In this document: positions 1 to 9,333 of the stretch, piece by piece
Position numbering within the stretch: the stretch's first letter is position 1
Layout: every line of letters starts with the position of its first letter
Program-made: the position numbers and the translations under genes
The notes under the pieces: generated by a model
The model's input: only the letters and a program-made list of their open reading frames with translations
The model's database searches: none
Told to the model about the DNA's origin: nothing
Assembly: GCA_047600785.1 (NCBI GenBank)
Contig: JASGKH010000002.1
Span: forward strand, 2,418,001 to 2,482,000
Source of the DNA: Breznakibacter sp047600785
GTDB taxonomy: Bacteria; Bacteroidota; Bacteroidia; Bacteroidales; Marinilabiliaceae
DNA: 64,000 nucleotides
Direction: 5' to 3'

Positions 1-530
1 ACGGTCACTTTATAGTTTTGCGAAAACGCCCTCACTTCATACTCTTCGGTCTTATTGTTGGTCGTACTCGACACATCGGTGTTCGAAATGGGCACGGCCG
101 CATTGGGATCGAATGTTTGGACAAGGAACGTACCCGTGGCTCCGTTCAGGGCCTTTACGTAAATATCCTTTACCCCCTTTACTGCGTTGGGCCACACCAT
201 GGAAAACGCACCGTTTGCATCGGGCGATAACACGTTGCCGCTTTCGTCGACAATTTGGTAATCGGTTCCGCGCACAGCGGTCCCTGCCACATAATAGTAA
301 GCCACGACGTCGTAATCACGGACCCTTTCGCTGTGGAACTGCACGGGAATACCGATGGTATTTTCCCGCACCACATCAAATTTTACGTCATTTTTAAAGG
401 TCCCCCAATTCTCGAACCCAAAATAGTAAATGTGTTCGTAAGCAGGGTCGCCGTCGCTCCACTCATCTTTTCCGCAACCGGAAAATACAATGGCGGATAC
501 CGTAAGAAATGCTATCAATATCTTTTTCAT
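1..530 (-). CDS. Surface/periplasmic lipoprotein in SusE-like position, 3' end outside window
   Basis: The gene starts with ATG at 530 and stays open to the window edge, so about 176 N-terminal residues are visible and the C-terminus is missing. It begins MKKILIAFLTVSAIVFSGC, a lipoprotein signal with the acceptor Cys at residue 19, followed by GKDEWSDGD, an acidic stretch of the kind used as a lipoprotein export signal in this phylum. The rest looks like beta-sandwich modules (for example AYYYVAGTAVRGTDYQIVDE), as in the DUF1735/DUF4843 type lipoproteins that follow SusD genes. It lies 18 bp downstream of the SusD gene on the same strand, so it is probably the last known member of this operon, with a role in glycan binding at the cell surface. 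The family assignment rests on position and overall pattern only. Confidence 0.7.
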   Translation of the reverse strand, partial: MKKILIAFLTVSAIVFSGCGKDEWSDGDPAYEHIYYFGFENWGTFKNDVKFDVVRENTIGIPVQFHSERVRDYDVVAYYYVAGTAVRGTDYQIVDESGNVLSPDANGAFSMVWPNAVKGVKDIYVKALNGATGTFLVQTFDPNAAVPISNTDVSSTTNNKTEEYEVRAFSQNYKVT

Positions 531-548
531 AATTCTGTTCTTTTTTGG

Positions 549-2207
549 TTACTCGTCCCATTTAGGGTTTTGAACGACCACACCACCCGAAAGCGCAATC
601 TCGTTCAGCGGGATTGGGTACAGGTAATCGCGTGCAGGGTCGAATTTTCGTGTTGCGGCGATTTCTATCACATAAATATCAGGTTCGCCATAAACAAACT
701 TTCCGTTGAGATACCCATTGGCATCCGTCAACCGGTTTGCCAAATCACTACGCTGTTTCGATGATTCCCCGTCCACGTATTTTGCGCCCAGGATATCGAC
801 GGGCAGCACATTTTCCGCAATCTTCCAACGAATTATATCGTTGTACCTAAATCCCTCGTCCAACATCTCGATGGTACGCTCGCGACGGATCTCTTCGCGC
901 ATGTCCAACCCATTGGCTGTCACAAAATCATTGGTCAGCCGTGTATTGAACCCTACCCTGCCCCTCAACGCATTCACGGTCAGGTCCAGCTGGTCGTCGG
1001 TAATGGAACCGTTGTACTCGTAAAGTGCTTCGGCATATGAAATAAGCACCTCAGCGTAACGGATCAACATTTTGTCAATGGTTTCTTTCGAGACGGTTGT
1101 CCATTCCGACAAAAGGAAGCCCTTTTTCAATGAATATCCGTTCCCGTGCTGGTTGCCAAAAGGGACGTAAGCACCCTTGTAAGCATCTTCTCCCAATTGG
1201 TAAACGGTCATGGACAACCGGGGGTCACGATTGGCAAACACATCGTTGAAGCTTGTCTCGGGCGATATCCTCAACGAAGTTTTTTCCCGGGGCAACCCAT
1301 CGGAATAAAGGAACTGATCGACCATCTGACGGGTCACGGAAACCAGGTTTTCCATTTGCCTGCTATTTCCGTGGGTCACGGTCCCTTCACCGTTAGGCCC
1401 GTAAATCTTCACAAAGATATTTTCACGGTTTTGACGGCCTTCGCCTTCGAACAAAAACAGTTTCTGGAAATTGGCGTACAAACTGTGCTCTCCTTCCTGG
1501 ACGACCAGTCCGGCCGCATCGACAGCCACCTTCAGGTGATCCCGGTAGTTATTGCCCAATCCGTGGTATTTGCCAAAAGTGCCCTCGAACAAGCCAATCC
1601 TTGATTTTAAGGCCAGGGCGGCCGAACGTGACACCCGCCCCCAATCGGCCGTAGACAGGTTAGATATTTTGGGCAACCATTGGGCCGCAAAATCAAGGTC
1701 GCCATAACATTGTTGAATAACCTCCTCCCGGGGCGTACGGGCAGAGTAAAGCAGCGGATCCTCCGTATTATCAATGGCCTTAAGCATTAAGGGAACATCG
1801 CCGTATTTCTGCACCAGTTCAAAATGATAGTAGGCACGGAAGAAATACGCCTCGGCCAGCCAACGTTTTTTTACCGCCTCATCGATATCGGCTTTTTCCC
1901 CTTTACCTATGATGTTGTTTGCCGTGAAGATACGGTAATAAGGATCGGTCCAGCTACCCGATGTAGAAGGCACGGTCCAGTTACCGTTCGAAACATCATC
2001 AGAAGATGTTTTCACCAATTCATCGGAACGGGTGTCGTGGGAAAAACCTCCCAGCAAGTTGTACAAGCGGTTGCAAGCACCGCGCAGATCGGTTTCGGTT
2101 TTCCAAAACGATTTATCCGTAAACGTTGTCTCCGGCTCCAAATCCAGCTCACATCCTGCCAGAAGCAACACGGATATCCACAATAATGATTTATAAAGAC
2201 TTTTCAT
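549..2207 (-). CDS. SusD/RagB-family outer-membrane glycan-binding lipoprotein
   Basis: A 552-residue protein. I chose ATG 2207 because it opens a lipoprotein signal (MKSLYKSLLWISVLLLAGC, Cys 19); upstream in-frame starts would add 24 residues with no signal character. After the Cys comes DLEPETTFTDKSFWKTETD, the typical SusD N-terminus, then helical TPR-like repeats. The C-terminus reads YLYPIPLNEI...VVQNPKWDE, the usual SusD ending. SusD proteins form the lid on a SusC TonB-dependent transporter and bind the target oligosaccharide. The partner SusC gene is directly upstream at 2330-5434 on the same strand. The glycan specificity cannot be read from the sequence; the GH88 and GH2 neighbours suggest a uronic-acid-containing polysaccharide. 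Confidence 0.95.
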   Translation of the reverse strand: MKSLYKSLLWISVLLLAGCELDLEPETTFTDKSFWKTETDLRGACNRLYNLLGGFSHDTRSDELVKTSSDDVSNGNWTVPSTSGSWTDPYYRIFTANNIIGKGEKADIDEAVKKRWLAEAYFFRAYYHFELVQKYGDVPLMLKAIDNTEDPLLYSARTPREEVIQQCYGDLDFAAQWLPKISNLSTADWGRVSRSAALALKSRIGLFEGTFGKYHGLGNNYRDHLKVAVDAAGLVVQEGEHSLYANFQKLFLFEGEGRQNRENIFVKIYGPNGEGTVTHGNSRQMENLVSVTRQMVDQFLYSDGLPREKTSLRISPETSFNDVFANRDPRLSMTVYQLGEDAYKGAYVPFGNQHGNGYSLKKGFLLSEWTTVSKETIDKMLIRYAEVLISYAEALYEYNGSITDDQLDLTVNALRGRVGFNTRLTNDFVTANGLDMREEIRRERTIEMLDEGFRYNDIIRWKIAENVLPVDILGAKYVDGESSKQRSDLANRLTDANGYLNGKFVYGEPDIYVIEIAATRKFDPARDYLYPIPLNEIALSGGVVVQNPKWDE

Positions 2208-2329
2208 CTGTTCATTTTTTTGTATTCCATTGGACCAGGCAAAACCCTTCTTCACAGGCAGGCCATTCTGCCCAAACAACCCTGCGTGCCTTTATTGAAC
2301 GGCATAACGGTTTTACACGGCCCCACGAT

Positions 2330-5300
2330 TTAAAAAGTTAGATTCAACCCCAGCGTCCAAGTCCTGAAAAAAGGATAATAGTTTGCCCCGGCATTGTTGC
2401 CAACCTCGGGATCGAACACAGAAAGGACTTTGGAATGTTCCCACACATCTGTTCCAGCCACATAGACACGGGCCTGTTCAATAATGTTCTTGCCGATCGG
2501 CAACTTGTAGCCAACCTGGATGTTTTTCAAACGGATATACGCCCCGTTTTGCACCCACTTATCGGACGGTTTAAAATTGAAATCGTTCCCGTTGTTGTTG
2601 TATATCCTTGGCCAGAACGCATCCTGGTTGTCTTCGGTCCAGTAATCGCGATGGATGGTCCATGGCATGTTGGACGTGGAATAAAAAGGTGCGATGGTAC
2701 TGGTCTGGATCAGAAACGCCCTTTTACCTACGCCCTGGAAGAAACACGAAAAATCAAACCCTTTCCATTGCGCCGACAAATTGACCCCGTACATATAACG
2801 GCCATTGGTATTGCCCAAATAAACCAGATCGCCCGGGTCCTCCGGAGTCCCCCCGCCGGCACCTATTTGGTGGTCTGCTTTTCCCTGCGCCACATATTTC
2901 ACATCCCCACCGGCAATCTTCCCGTCGTTGAATGTTTGATAGCCAGGGTTATCTGCTTTATATTGCAAATACTCATCGCGGCTTTTCCAATACCCATCGG
3001 TCTTGTATCCCCAAATGGTATTCAGCTCATAGCCTTCCAGCAGTTCGACCGTACCTGCGGCAATGGTGTTCTTGCCATCGTATTTCAGCAACTCGTTCTG
3101 GCTGTCAGAAACGTTGAACGCTGCCTGGTAAGAGACGTTGCCTATTTTATCACGCCATTTTATCTCAAACTCCCATCCCCAGGTTTTCAATTCGCCCACA
3201 TTGGCGCTCGACACCGATACCCCCAGCAAACTGGGCAGCTGCAGCGATGCCAACATGTTTTTGTTGTATTTCCAGTAATAATCGCCGGTAAAGCTCAACC
3301 GGTTTTCCAGCAGGCCAAGGTCTATACCGACATTGGTGGTTTCAATGGTTTCCCATGTTTTCGATTGCGAGGCCAGGGCCGTTTGATAGTAATAACCCTC
3401 GCCCATATGCGTTCCGCTCGAGATGGTCGCGATATAATCATACAGCCCCAGTACGGCACCGTTACCCAATTGTCCCCACGAGGCCCTTGCCTTCAGGTTC
3501 GAAATTACATCGAAATTGAACCAGCTCTCCTGGTTGATGCGCCATGCAGCAGACACAGAAGGAAACACTTCCCAGCGGTTATCGGGCGACAGCCTTGAGC
3601 TACCGTCATAGCGAAGGTTTCCCTCCAGCAGATAGCGGTCATCGAAATTGTAATTGATGCGCCCAAAATATGAATGCATGGCCCACGTTTCGATGTTGTC
3701 CGACAAGGACGTGTTGGTCACTACCGATGCATCATAATAGTTGAAGCTAAAAAAATCATTTGAGTTCAGATTGTTTACCGTTCCCGAAATCTGATCCTTC
3801 CGGTATTTCTCGTAAGTTGAGCCAGCCAATACCCCAAACTTATGCCGTGAAATATCCAGATTGTAATTGACGGTTGCTTCTGCTTTATCTCGGTTGTCAA
3901 AATTTTTGGTCTTGGTCAGCGAATTTGGGTTGTTGGCCTGAAAACGGATGTTGTTGCCCAATCTGTCGTACCAAACCAACGTACGCCGCTCTACCTGGGA
4001 ATTATATTCGCCGTGCTGGCGCGAAACGTTCAGGTTCACGCTCAGGCCTTTCACAAAATCTTTAACGGTGACGTTGCCGCTGCCAATATAGGATTCGTAC
4101 GTATTCTTTGTGATGCCTCCATTTTTCATCAAATCAATGGGATTGACCTGCAAATCGCCATTGTACGGATTGTCGTTTACATCTTCCTCGGGAGCAAAGA
4201 TCGGTTGGCGCCCCCGGACCCGGTACAGCCGTTCCAGAATGTTGGTCACCCCATAAGGGTTGGTTTCGGTAAATGCTCCCTGATAGCTCACCTGTGCGCC
4301 AAATGACACATACCTGTTCACTTCCGAATCCAGCTTCATCCTAAAATTGTAGCGGTCGTAATTGTCGGGGCCGTATTTCAGCAACCCATCCTTTGTGTAA
4401 TATCCTGCGGAAACCAGATAGTTCATCTTTTCCTCGCCTCCCGAAATCGAAACGGAGTGGCTCTGTTGCGTCGTCACATCTTTTGTGCCTTTATCGACCC
4501 AATTGGTAGCCTGGAAATAATCCCAACGGCCATTGGTGTTGTTGGGACGGTAATTGAAATTGGGATTGGCCACCCATGATGACTGCTCTGCATTCCACTC
4601 GGGCGACCCATTTTCATTGAAACGTCCCAAGTTGATCATCTCCTGCTCTTCCCATGCAGGAACCCTTTCCGGCATGTTCCCGGGCACGTTAAAACCGTAA
4701 TAGCCGTTATAGTTTACGGTCACTTTACCTGACTTGCTCCCTTTCTTAGTGGTAATCAGCACCACGCCTGCCGCTGCACGGGCACCGTAAATAGCTGCCG
4801 ATCCGGCATCCTTTAAGACAGAGATCGATTCAATGTCGTTGGGATTCAACAACGTCATATCCCCTTCAACCCCATCGATCAGTATCAATGCTGAAGTGGA
4901 GTTGACCGATGAAAATCCGCGGATGCGCAGGCCCGATGTTTCAGAACCCGGCTGACCGCTGCTGCGCAACACCACTACGCCTGGCATCTCGCCTTGCATG
5001 GCACTCAGCACATCGGTCGTTGACTTTTTGGTGATGACTTCCCCCTCAATGGCCGCAACGGCTCCCGACAGGTTCACCTTGCGCTGTGTACCGTAACCGA
5101 CCACCACCACTTCGTCAATGCCAATGTTTTCATCTCTCATGGTGACGTTGATGGACGTTTGGTTACCCACCGCCACTTCCTGGGATTGAAGTCCGATGCA
5201 GCTGAACATCAACACCGCATCGGAGTTCGGCACTTTAATTAAGTAATTACCTTCCATGTCGGTAATTACCCCGTTCGTAGTTCCCTTCTCGATCACGGTA

Positions 5301-5434
5301 ACGCCAGGCAACGGGGCGTTGGCCGAATCGCTTACTTTCCCTGAAATCGTTTTGACTTGTGCCATCAACCCATAACTGAAGATGGCCATTATCAACACGA
5401 AGACAGGTCTCATCAATAGATTTCTGTTTTTCAT
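2330..5434 (-). CDS. SusC/RagA-family TonB-dependent outer-membrane receptor
   Basis: This 1034-residue protein has a signal peptide (residues 1-25, ending GLMAQ) and a carboxypeptidase-D-like N-terminal extension (about 27-105, VKTISGKVSDSANAPLPGVT). A TonB-box-like stretch and plug follow (IDEVVVVGYGTQRKVNLSGA, then a plug with RIRGFSSVNS and VLKDAGSAAIYGARAAAGVV), then a long beta barrel ending in LGLNLTF with a terminal Phe. SusC proteins import oligosaccharides across the outer membrane using TonB energy, together with SusD. It sits between GH88 (16 bp upstream) and SusD (122 bp downstream), all on the minus strand, so one operon is likely. Length and domain order are normal for the family. 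Confidence 0.97.
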   Translation of the reverse strand: MKNRNLLMRPVFVLIMAIFSYGLMAQVKTISGKVSDSANAPLPGVTVIEKGTTNGVITDMEGNYLIKVPNSDAVLMFSCIGLQSQEVAVGNQTSINVTMRDENIGIDEVVVVGYGTQRKVNLSGAVAAIEGEVITKKSTTDVLSAMQGEMPGVVVLRSSGQPGSETSGLRIRGFSSVNSTSALILIDGVEGDMTLLNPNDIESISVLKDAGSAAIYGARAAAGVVLITTKKGSKSGKVTVNYNGYYGFNVPGNMPERVPAWEEQEMINLGRFNENGSPEWNAEQSSWVANPNFNYRPNNTNGRWDYFQATNWVDKGTKDVTTQQSHSVSISGGEEKMNYLVSAGYYTKDGLLKYGPDNYDRYNFRMKLDSEVNRYVSFGAQVSYQGAFTETNPYGVTNILERLYRVRGRQPIFAPEEDVNDNPYNGDLQVNPIDLMKNGGITKNTYESYIGSGNVTVKDFVKGLSVNLNVSRQHGEYNSQVERRTLVWYDRLGNNIRFQANNPNSLTKTKNFDNRDKAEATVNYNLDISRHKFGVLAGSTYEKYRKDQISGTVNNLNSNDFFSFNYYDASVVTNTSLSDNIETWAMHSYFGRINYNFDDRYLLEGNLRYDGSSRLSPDNRWEVFPSVSAAWRINQESWFNFDVISNLKARASWGQLGNGAVLGLYDYIATISSGTHMGEGYYYQTALASQSKTWETIETTNVGIDLGLLENRLSFTGDYYWKYNKNMLASLQLPSLLGVSVSSANVGELKTWGWEFEIKWRDKIGNVSYQAAFNVSDSQNELLKYDGKNTIAAGTVELLEGYELNTIWGYKTDGYWKSRDEYLQYKADNPGYQTFNDGKIAGGDVKYVAQGKADHQIGAGGGTPEDPGDLVYLGNTNGRYMYGVNLSAQWKGFDFSCFFQGVGKRAFLIQTSTIAPFYSTSNMPWTIHRDYWTEDNQDAFWPRIYNNNGNDFNFKPSDKWVQNGAYIRLKNIQVGYKLPIGKNIIEQARVYVAGTDVWEHSKVLSVFDPEVGNNAGANYYPFFRTWTLGLNLTF

Positions 5435-5450
5435 AATTAATAGATTTACA

Positions 5451-6677
5451 TCAATTAAAGCTTCGTTTTTGTATGTTTCGTTGTCGTATCAATGCTTCCA
5501 GATAGTAGTAATCGGCATAAACCAAAGGCACGTCCACTTCGTGGTTGCGGTGGCGGAACCCTACCGAATGGTCAAGCAGATACCCCCATCTTTCGCCGTT
5601 ATGCAAAGCGTATTTCGAACCAAGGGTATTTAAAATGTCACCGGCCAATGTTTTGTACTCAGCCGATTTTTCGCCCACATACCCCGAAAGCTCCAGCAAT
5701 GCCGATGCGATAATGGCCGCAGCCGATACATCGCGCGATTCCGTAGACTGTTCGGTGTAATTGAAATCCCACATGGGTATTTTGTCGGCCGGGAGATTCG
5801 GATGGCCGAAAATGTAACGGGCAATTTCCTGGGCCTGCTGCAAATAGGCTGGTTGATGGGTGAAACGGTAACACATTACGTAACCATATAACCCCCAAGC
5901 CTGTCCGCGTGCCCAAGCCGAGTCATCGCCATCACCCTGATGGGTTACTCTTTCGTGCACCTGCCCCGTTTCGGGAACGTAATCCACCACATGGTAACTG
6001 CTGTAGTCCGGCCTGAAATGGTTTTTCAATGTGGTATCAGCATGCCTCACCGCAATACGGTAATAAATTGAATCGCCGGTAAGCTCGGTGGCTTTGAACA
6101 GCAATTCAAGGTTCATCATGTTGTCGATGATCACCGGAAAACTCCATTGCTCGGTGTTGAAATCCCACGAACGGATGCATCCAATGGTATCGTTATATCG
6201 GGTTATCAACGTCTTTGCCGATTGCACGATTACATCCCCGTAGTCTTTATTCCCTGTCTGCCACAAGGCATTACCATAACTGCACATGATTTTGAAACCC
6301 ATGTCGTGCGTGGTTTTGTTCCATTGCTCATCGGCAAGCATCTCGGTGTATTTTTGAGCAGGGATCTTCCATTTGCCGTCTCCTGTGTAATCGGCCAAAT
6401 ACCAAAGACACCCCGAAAAGAAACCACTGCACCAGTCACCTGATTTCACATAACTTATCCGTCCCTGTTCGGTGAGTGAACGCGGAAAAAATCTTTTTCC
6501 TCCCTGTTGCTTTTCGAGTTCATAATCCGTATCGGTCTGCTCCAGAAGTATGGAAAACTGAGCAGCCAACGTTTCCGGACTGTTCACCGGCACCGCCGGC
6601 TTACAACAGGACAATGTCCCCGCTAAGTATGCGCCCAGCATTACATTCCGGATCGTGGCTTGATTTAGGTTTATCAT
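5451..6677 (-). CDS. GH88-family unsaturated glucuronyl hydrolase (lipoprotein)
   Basis: A 408-residue protein of the (alpha/alpha)6-barrel GH88 type. Its visible active-site motifs are HDMGF (Asp125) and DNMMNLELL (Asp185), the two aspartates that in this family hydrate the double bond of unsaturated uronic acids left by polysaccharide lyases. Further family signatures are SGDWCSGFFSGCLWYLAD, DDSAWARGQAWGLYGY and SRDVSAAAI. The N-terminus is hydrophobic with Cys24/Cys25 after TLS, compatible with lipidation, though the lipobox is imperfect. It lies between the GH2 gene (13 bp) and SusC (16 bp) and is surely co-transcribed with them. The presence of GH88 implies that the natural substrate is first cut by a lyase; none is seen here, so it may be encoded beyond the left edge. 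GH105 is the main alternative family, but the HDMGF arrangement fits GH88. Confidence 0.9.
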   Translation of the reverse strand: MINLNQATIRNVMLGAYLAGTLSCCKPAVPVNSPETLAAQFSILLEQTDTDYELEKQQGGKRFFPRSLTEQGRISYVKSGDWCSGFFSGCLWYLADYTGDGKWKIPAQKYTEMLADEQWNKTTHDMGFKIMCSYGNALWQTGNKDYGDVIVQSAKTLITRYNDTIGCIRSWDFNTEQWSFPVIIDNMMNLELLFKATELTGDSIYYRIAVRHADTTLKNHFRPDYSSYHVVDYVPETGQVHERVTHQGDGDDSAWARGQAWGLYGYVMCYRFTHQPAYLQQAQEIARYIFGHPNLPADKIPMWDFNYTEQSTESRDVSAAAIIASALLELSGYVGEKSAEYKTLAGDILNTLGSKYALHNGERWGYLLDHSVGFRHRNHEVDVPLVYADYYYLEALIRQRNIQKRSFN

Positions 6678-6690
6678 TCTGATGAATTAT

Positions 6691-9154
6691 TTATTGGTTA
6701 TTATTGCTGGGGATGTACATGAAAGTCCCAAGCCCATCGGCACAAACCGATGCGGCAAACAACTCTCCTGTTTTGATGATTTTGATGCGGGCCTGTCCGT
6801 TGGCCAATTCAATGACCTGTGACCCGGTGGAAGTCCCCTGCATTTTTATTAGCCGGGCATCGCCGGTTACGTCGAACCGCACACGGTTCCGGGCATCCAG
6901 GCATACTTTTCCCTGGGCATCGACGGCCGTGGCCTCCAGATAACTCATCTGAGCACCAACGGGAATCTCTTTAACGACAATCCTTGACACAGGCCCCCAA
7001 ATGCCAATTTGGTAAGCCACAGAAATCTCATCGGTCAACGTTTGCCCTTTGGCACGCCCAACGGCCCTTAAGTGGTTGTTGCCTGCGCGGAACACGGTTT
7101 CCCAAGTAAGCCCCATGGCGGGAAACCCGTTGGCATCTCGCCTTTTCATACCCTGGCTTTTCCCGTTGACAAACAGTTCCACTTCGTCGCAATTGGAATA
7201 CACACGAACCGTCTTGGTATCCCCCTCGTTCCCCCATCTTATGGGCCATGAATGCCCATAAATGTGGACCATAGGCTTATCGGCCCAATGCGCCTGTATC
7301 ACGTAATATGTCTCTTTTGGAGTAAGGTCGCGTTGCACCACGCCTTTCTGGTTCACATATGGAATTGGGTTTTCGGGCCGAATGGGCGTGGCAAAATCTT
7401 TGAAGGTCCAAAATGCAGTCCCCGTAAGCCAAGGCATTTGTTTTTGCCGGGTCAGTACCCAATCGAAAAGTTTCCGCCGCATAAGTTTCAGACCAGTCAC
7501 CATTACGTGACATGTTTTTACCCGCACTATATTGCTGCAATACCGATGTGGCATTTGGAACCATATTTTTTTCCGACAACCATATGCTGTCGGTTTGCTC
7601 CGAATGGCGTCCCGCATGGCTATCCCCGCCCCACTCCGCATGCAGGAAACGATCGGTTTGTTGCACCTCGAATTGTGTCACCCGTTCATAATCGGTGTAA
7701 CGGCCACGGTACCATCCGGGCCATATCGAAGGTGAATACACGTCGACAATGTCTTTGCAAAAATCACAACGACGAATGGCGGTCAACCGCGTCGGATCAA
7801 GCTTATGTGCCAGCTGGTGGAGCTCTGACATGAACGTGCGGATGGAATCCCGGCTGAATGATTCAAAATCGCCGGGCCAATCGTTTTCGTTACCCAATCC
7901 CCATAGGATCACTGATGGATGGCTGCCGTGCTGCCCAATCATCCGTTGGAGCATTTGCCGCGCCTGGCGCTTGTAAGCATCTCCTCCCAAGCCTCCCCTG
8001 CACCATGGGATTTCTTCCCATACCAAAATCCCAAGGCTATCACACAATGCAAGCACCTTGTCCGATTGCTGGTAATGCCCCAGACGGATGAAGTTGGCCC
8101 CCATTGATTTTATCATCTGCATTTCAGCCAGCAGCATCTCTTCGGTTTCGGCCGCACCCACATTGGCAAAATCCTCGTGCCGATGTGTACCTTTCAGCAA
8201 CAAGCGTTGGCCGTTCAGAAAAAATGGACCATGCTTTTGGAATTCGAAATGCCTGAACCCGATCTTCCGGGAGATTATATGACGGTGGCCGTCCCACCTG
8301 GCTTCCACGTTCAACGTATATAAACCTGGCAATGATGGCGACCACAACACGGGCTTGGGAACGGACAATTGAATTTCATCGGCCGACGCAGGATGAACTT
8401 TTGAGAAAATAGTTTCACCGTTGCCATCGACCAAGGTTATATGATAGTTGACAGGCTGCTGATCAGGTGTGCCGTTCACAGGTTTTATGTGCACAGTTCC
8501 CATTTTTCCTTTTGAGTCGACCAACGTTTGCACGTTGACCAATGCCAGCCAGTTTTCGGGACGGTACACCAACGTGACGGGACGGTACAAGCCTCCGTAC
8601 AATGTAAAATCGGATAAATTGGAGGGAATCATCTCCAAATCGCGCGAATTGTCGCAACGTACAGAAACGGGTATAAGTCCGTGGTAATTTTCAGAGAGGT
8701 ATGCATCGTTCTTGGCTTGCAACAGCGCACCGGTCAAATCAACCTCCCACGCGTCGTAACCACCTATGTGCGATCCTGCTTTTTGCAGGCCCGCATACAC
8801 ATCGGCTTTTTGCCCGACACCTTCGAACCGTAAAAAAGTACGTCCATTGGGATAAGGGTTCTCATCCTTTAAATAGATACGGTACCATGCAGGGCCTTGA
8901 TAGTATTTACCATCAGGATCCACGGCATCGGTCGCATTGTAACAATGTGGCACTGTCACATCCTGCCACATGGGGAAATCAGAGGGTTGGCCGGCTTGCG
9001 GCGCGCGGACTGCCTCCCATATTCCACCTAAATCGCACTTTACAAACTGCCATCCATTCGTCAGCTTAACCTCCTGCTGCCCCCATGCATCATTTAAATA
9101 GAAAAGGGCAAGTAGCATCGCCACTGCGAATCGGAAAAATATAGTCTTTTTCAT
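6691..9154 (-). pseudogene. GH2-family exo-glycosidase (beta-galactosidase/glucuronidase-like), broken by one frameshift
   Basis: Two overlapping reading frames form one GH2 enzyme of about 820 residues. The first (9154 down to about 7475) has a signal peptide ending NDAWGQ, the jelly-roll sugar-binding domain, an Ig-like domain, and a TIM barrel with the acid/base motif GLGNEND (Glu423) and the nucleophile motif HAEWGGDS (Glu507). The frame is lost near 7474-7475: removing one G of the GG in the coding strand joins DWSETYAA to KLFDWVLTRQKQMPWLTG. That second part continues with barrel end FWTFKDF, a DUF4982-like domain (HIYGHSWPIR) and a C-terminal Ig-like domain, ending at 6691. Without the repair the first frame ends at 7277. 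Both catalytic residues lie before the break. It is the first gene of the minus-strand operon and diverges from the HTCS regulator. A base-calling error is the likeliest cause; substrate is not determinable. Confidence 0.85.
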
Positions 9155-9333
9155 ACACCGGGGTTAACAGCGTAAAACTATCCGCCCCCGTTCGCATAAA
9201 CTTTCAATAATTTGCCGATAACCGTCAATTTTGGTGCACCATTGTCACGAATGTTCCATATTGAAACATCGCTGACAGGGATTCAAAAAGATTTACATTT
9301 CCTTTGTATGGTTTTCCGCCACGTCTATGTCCT

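Noticed and set aside
2435..3598. 387-codon open frame on the plus strand opposite SusC
   Set aside because: It lies entirely antisense to a well-supported SusC gene, has no start context or family features, and reflects codon bias of the gene below.
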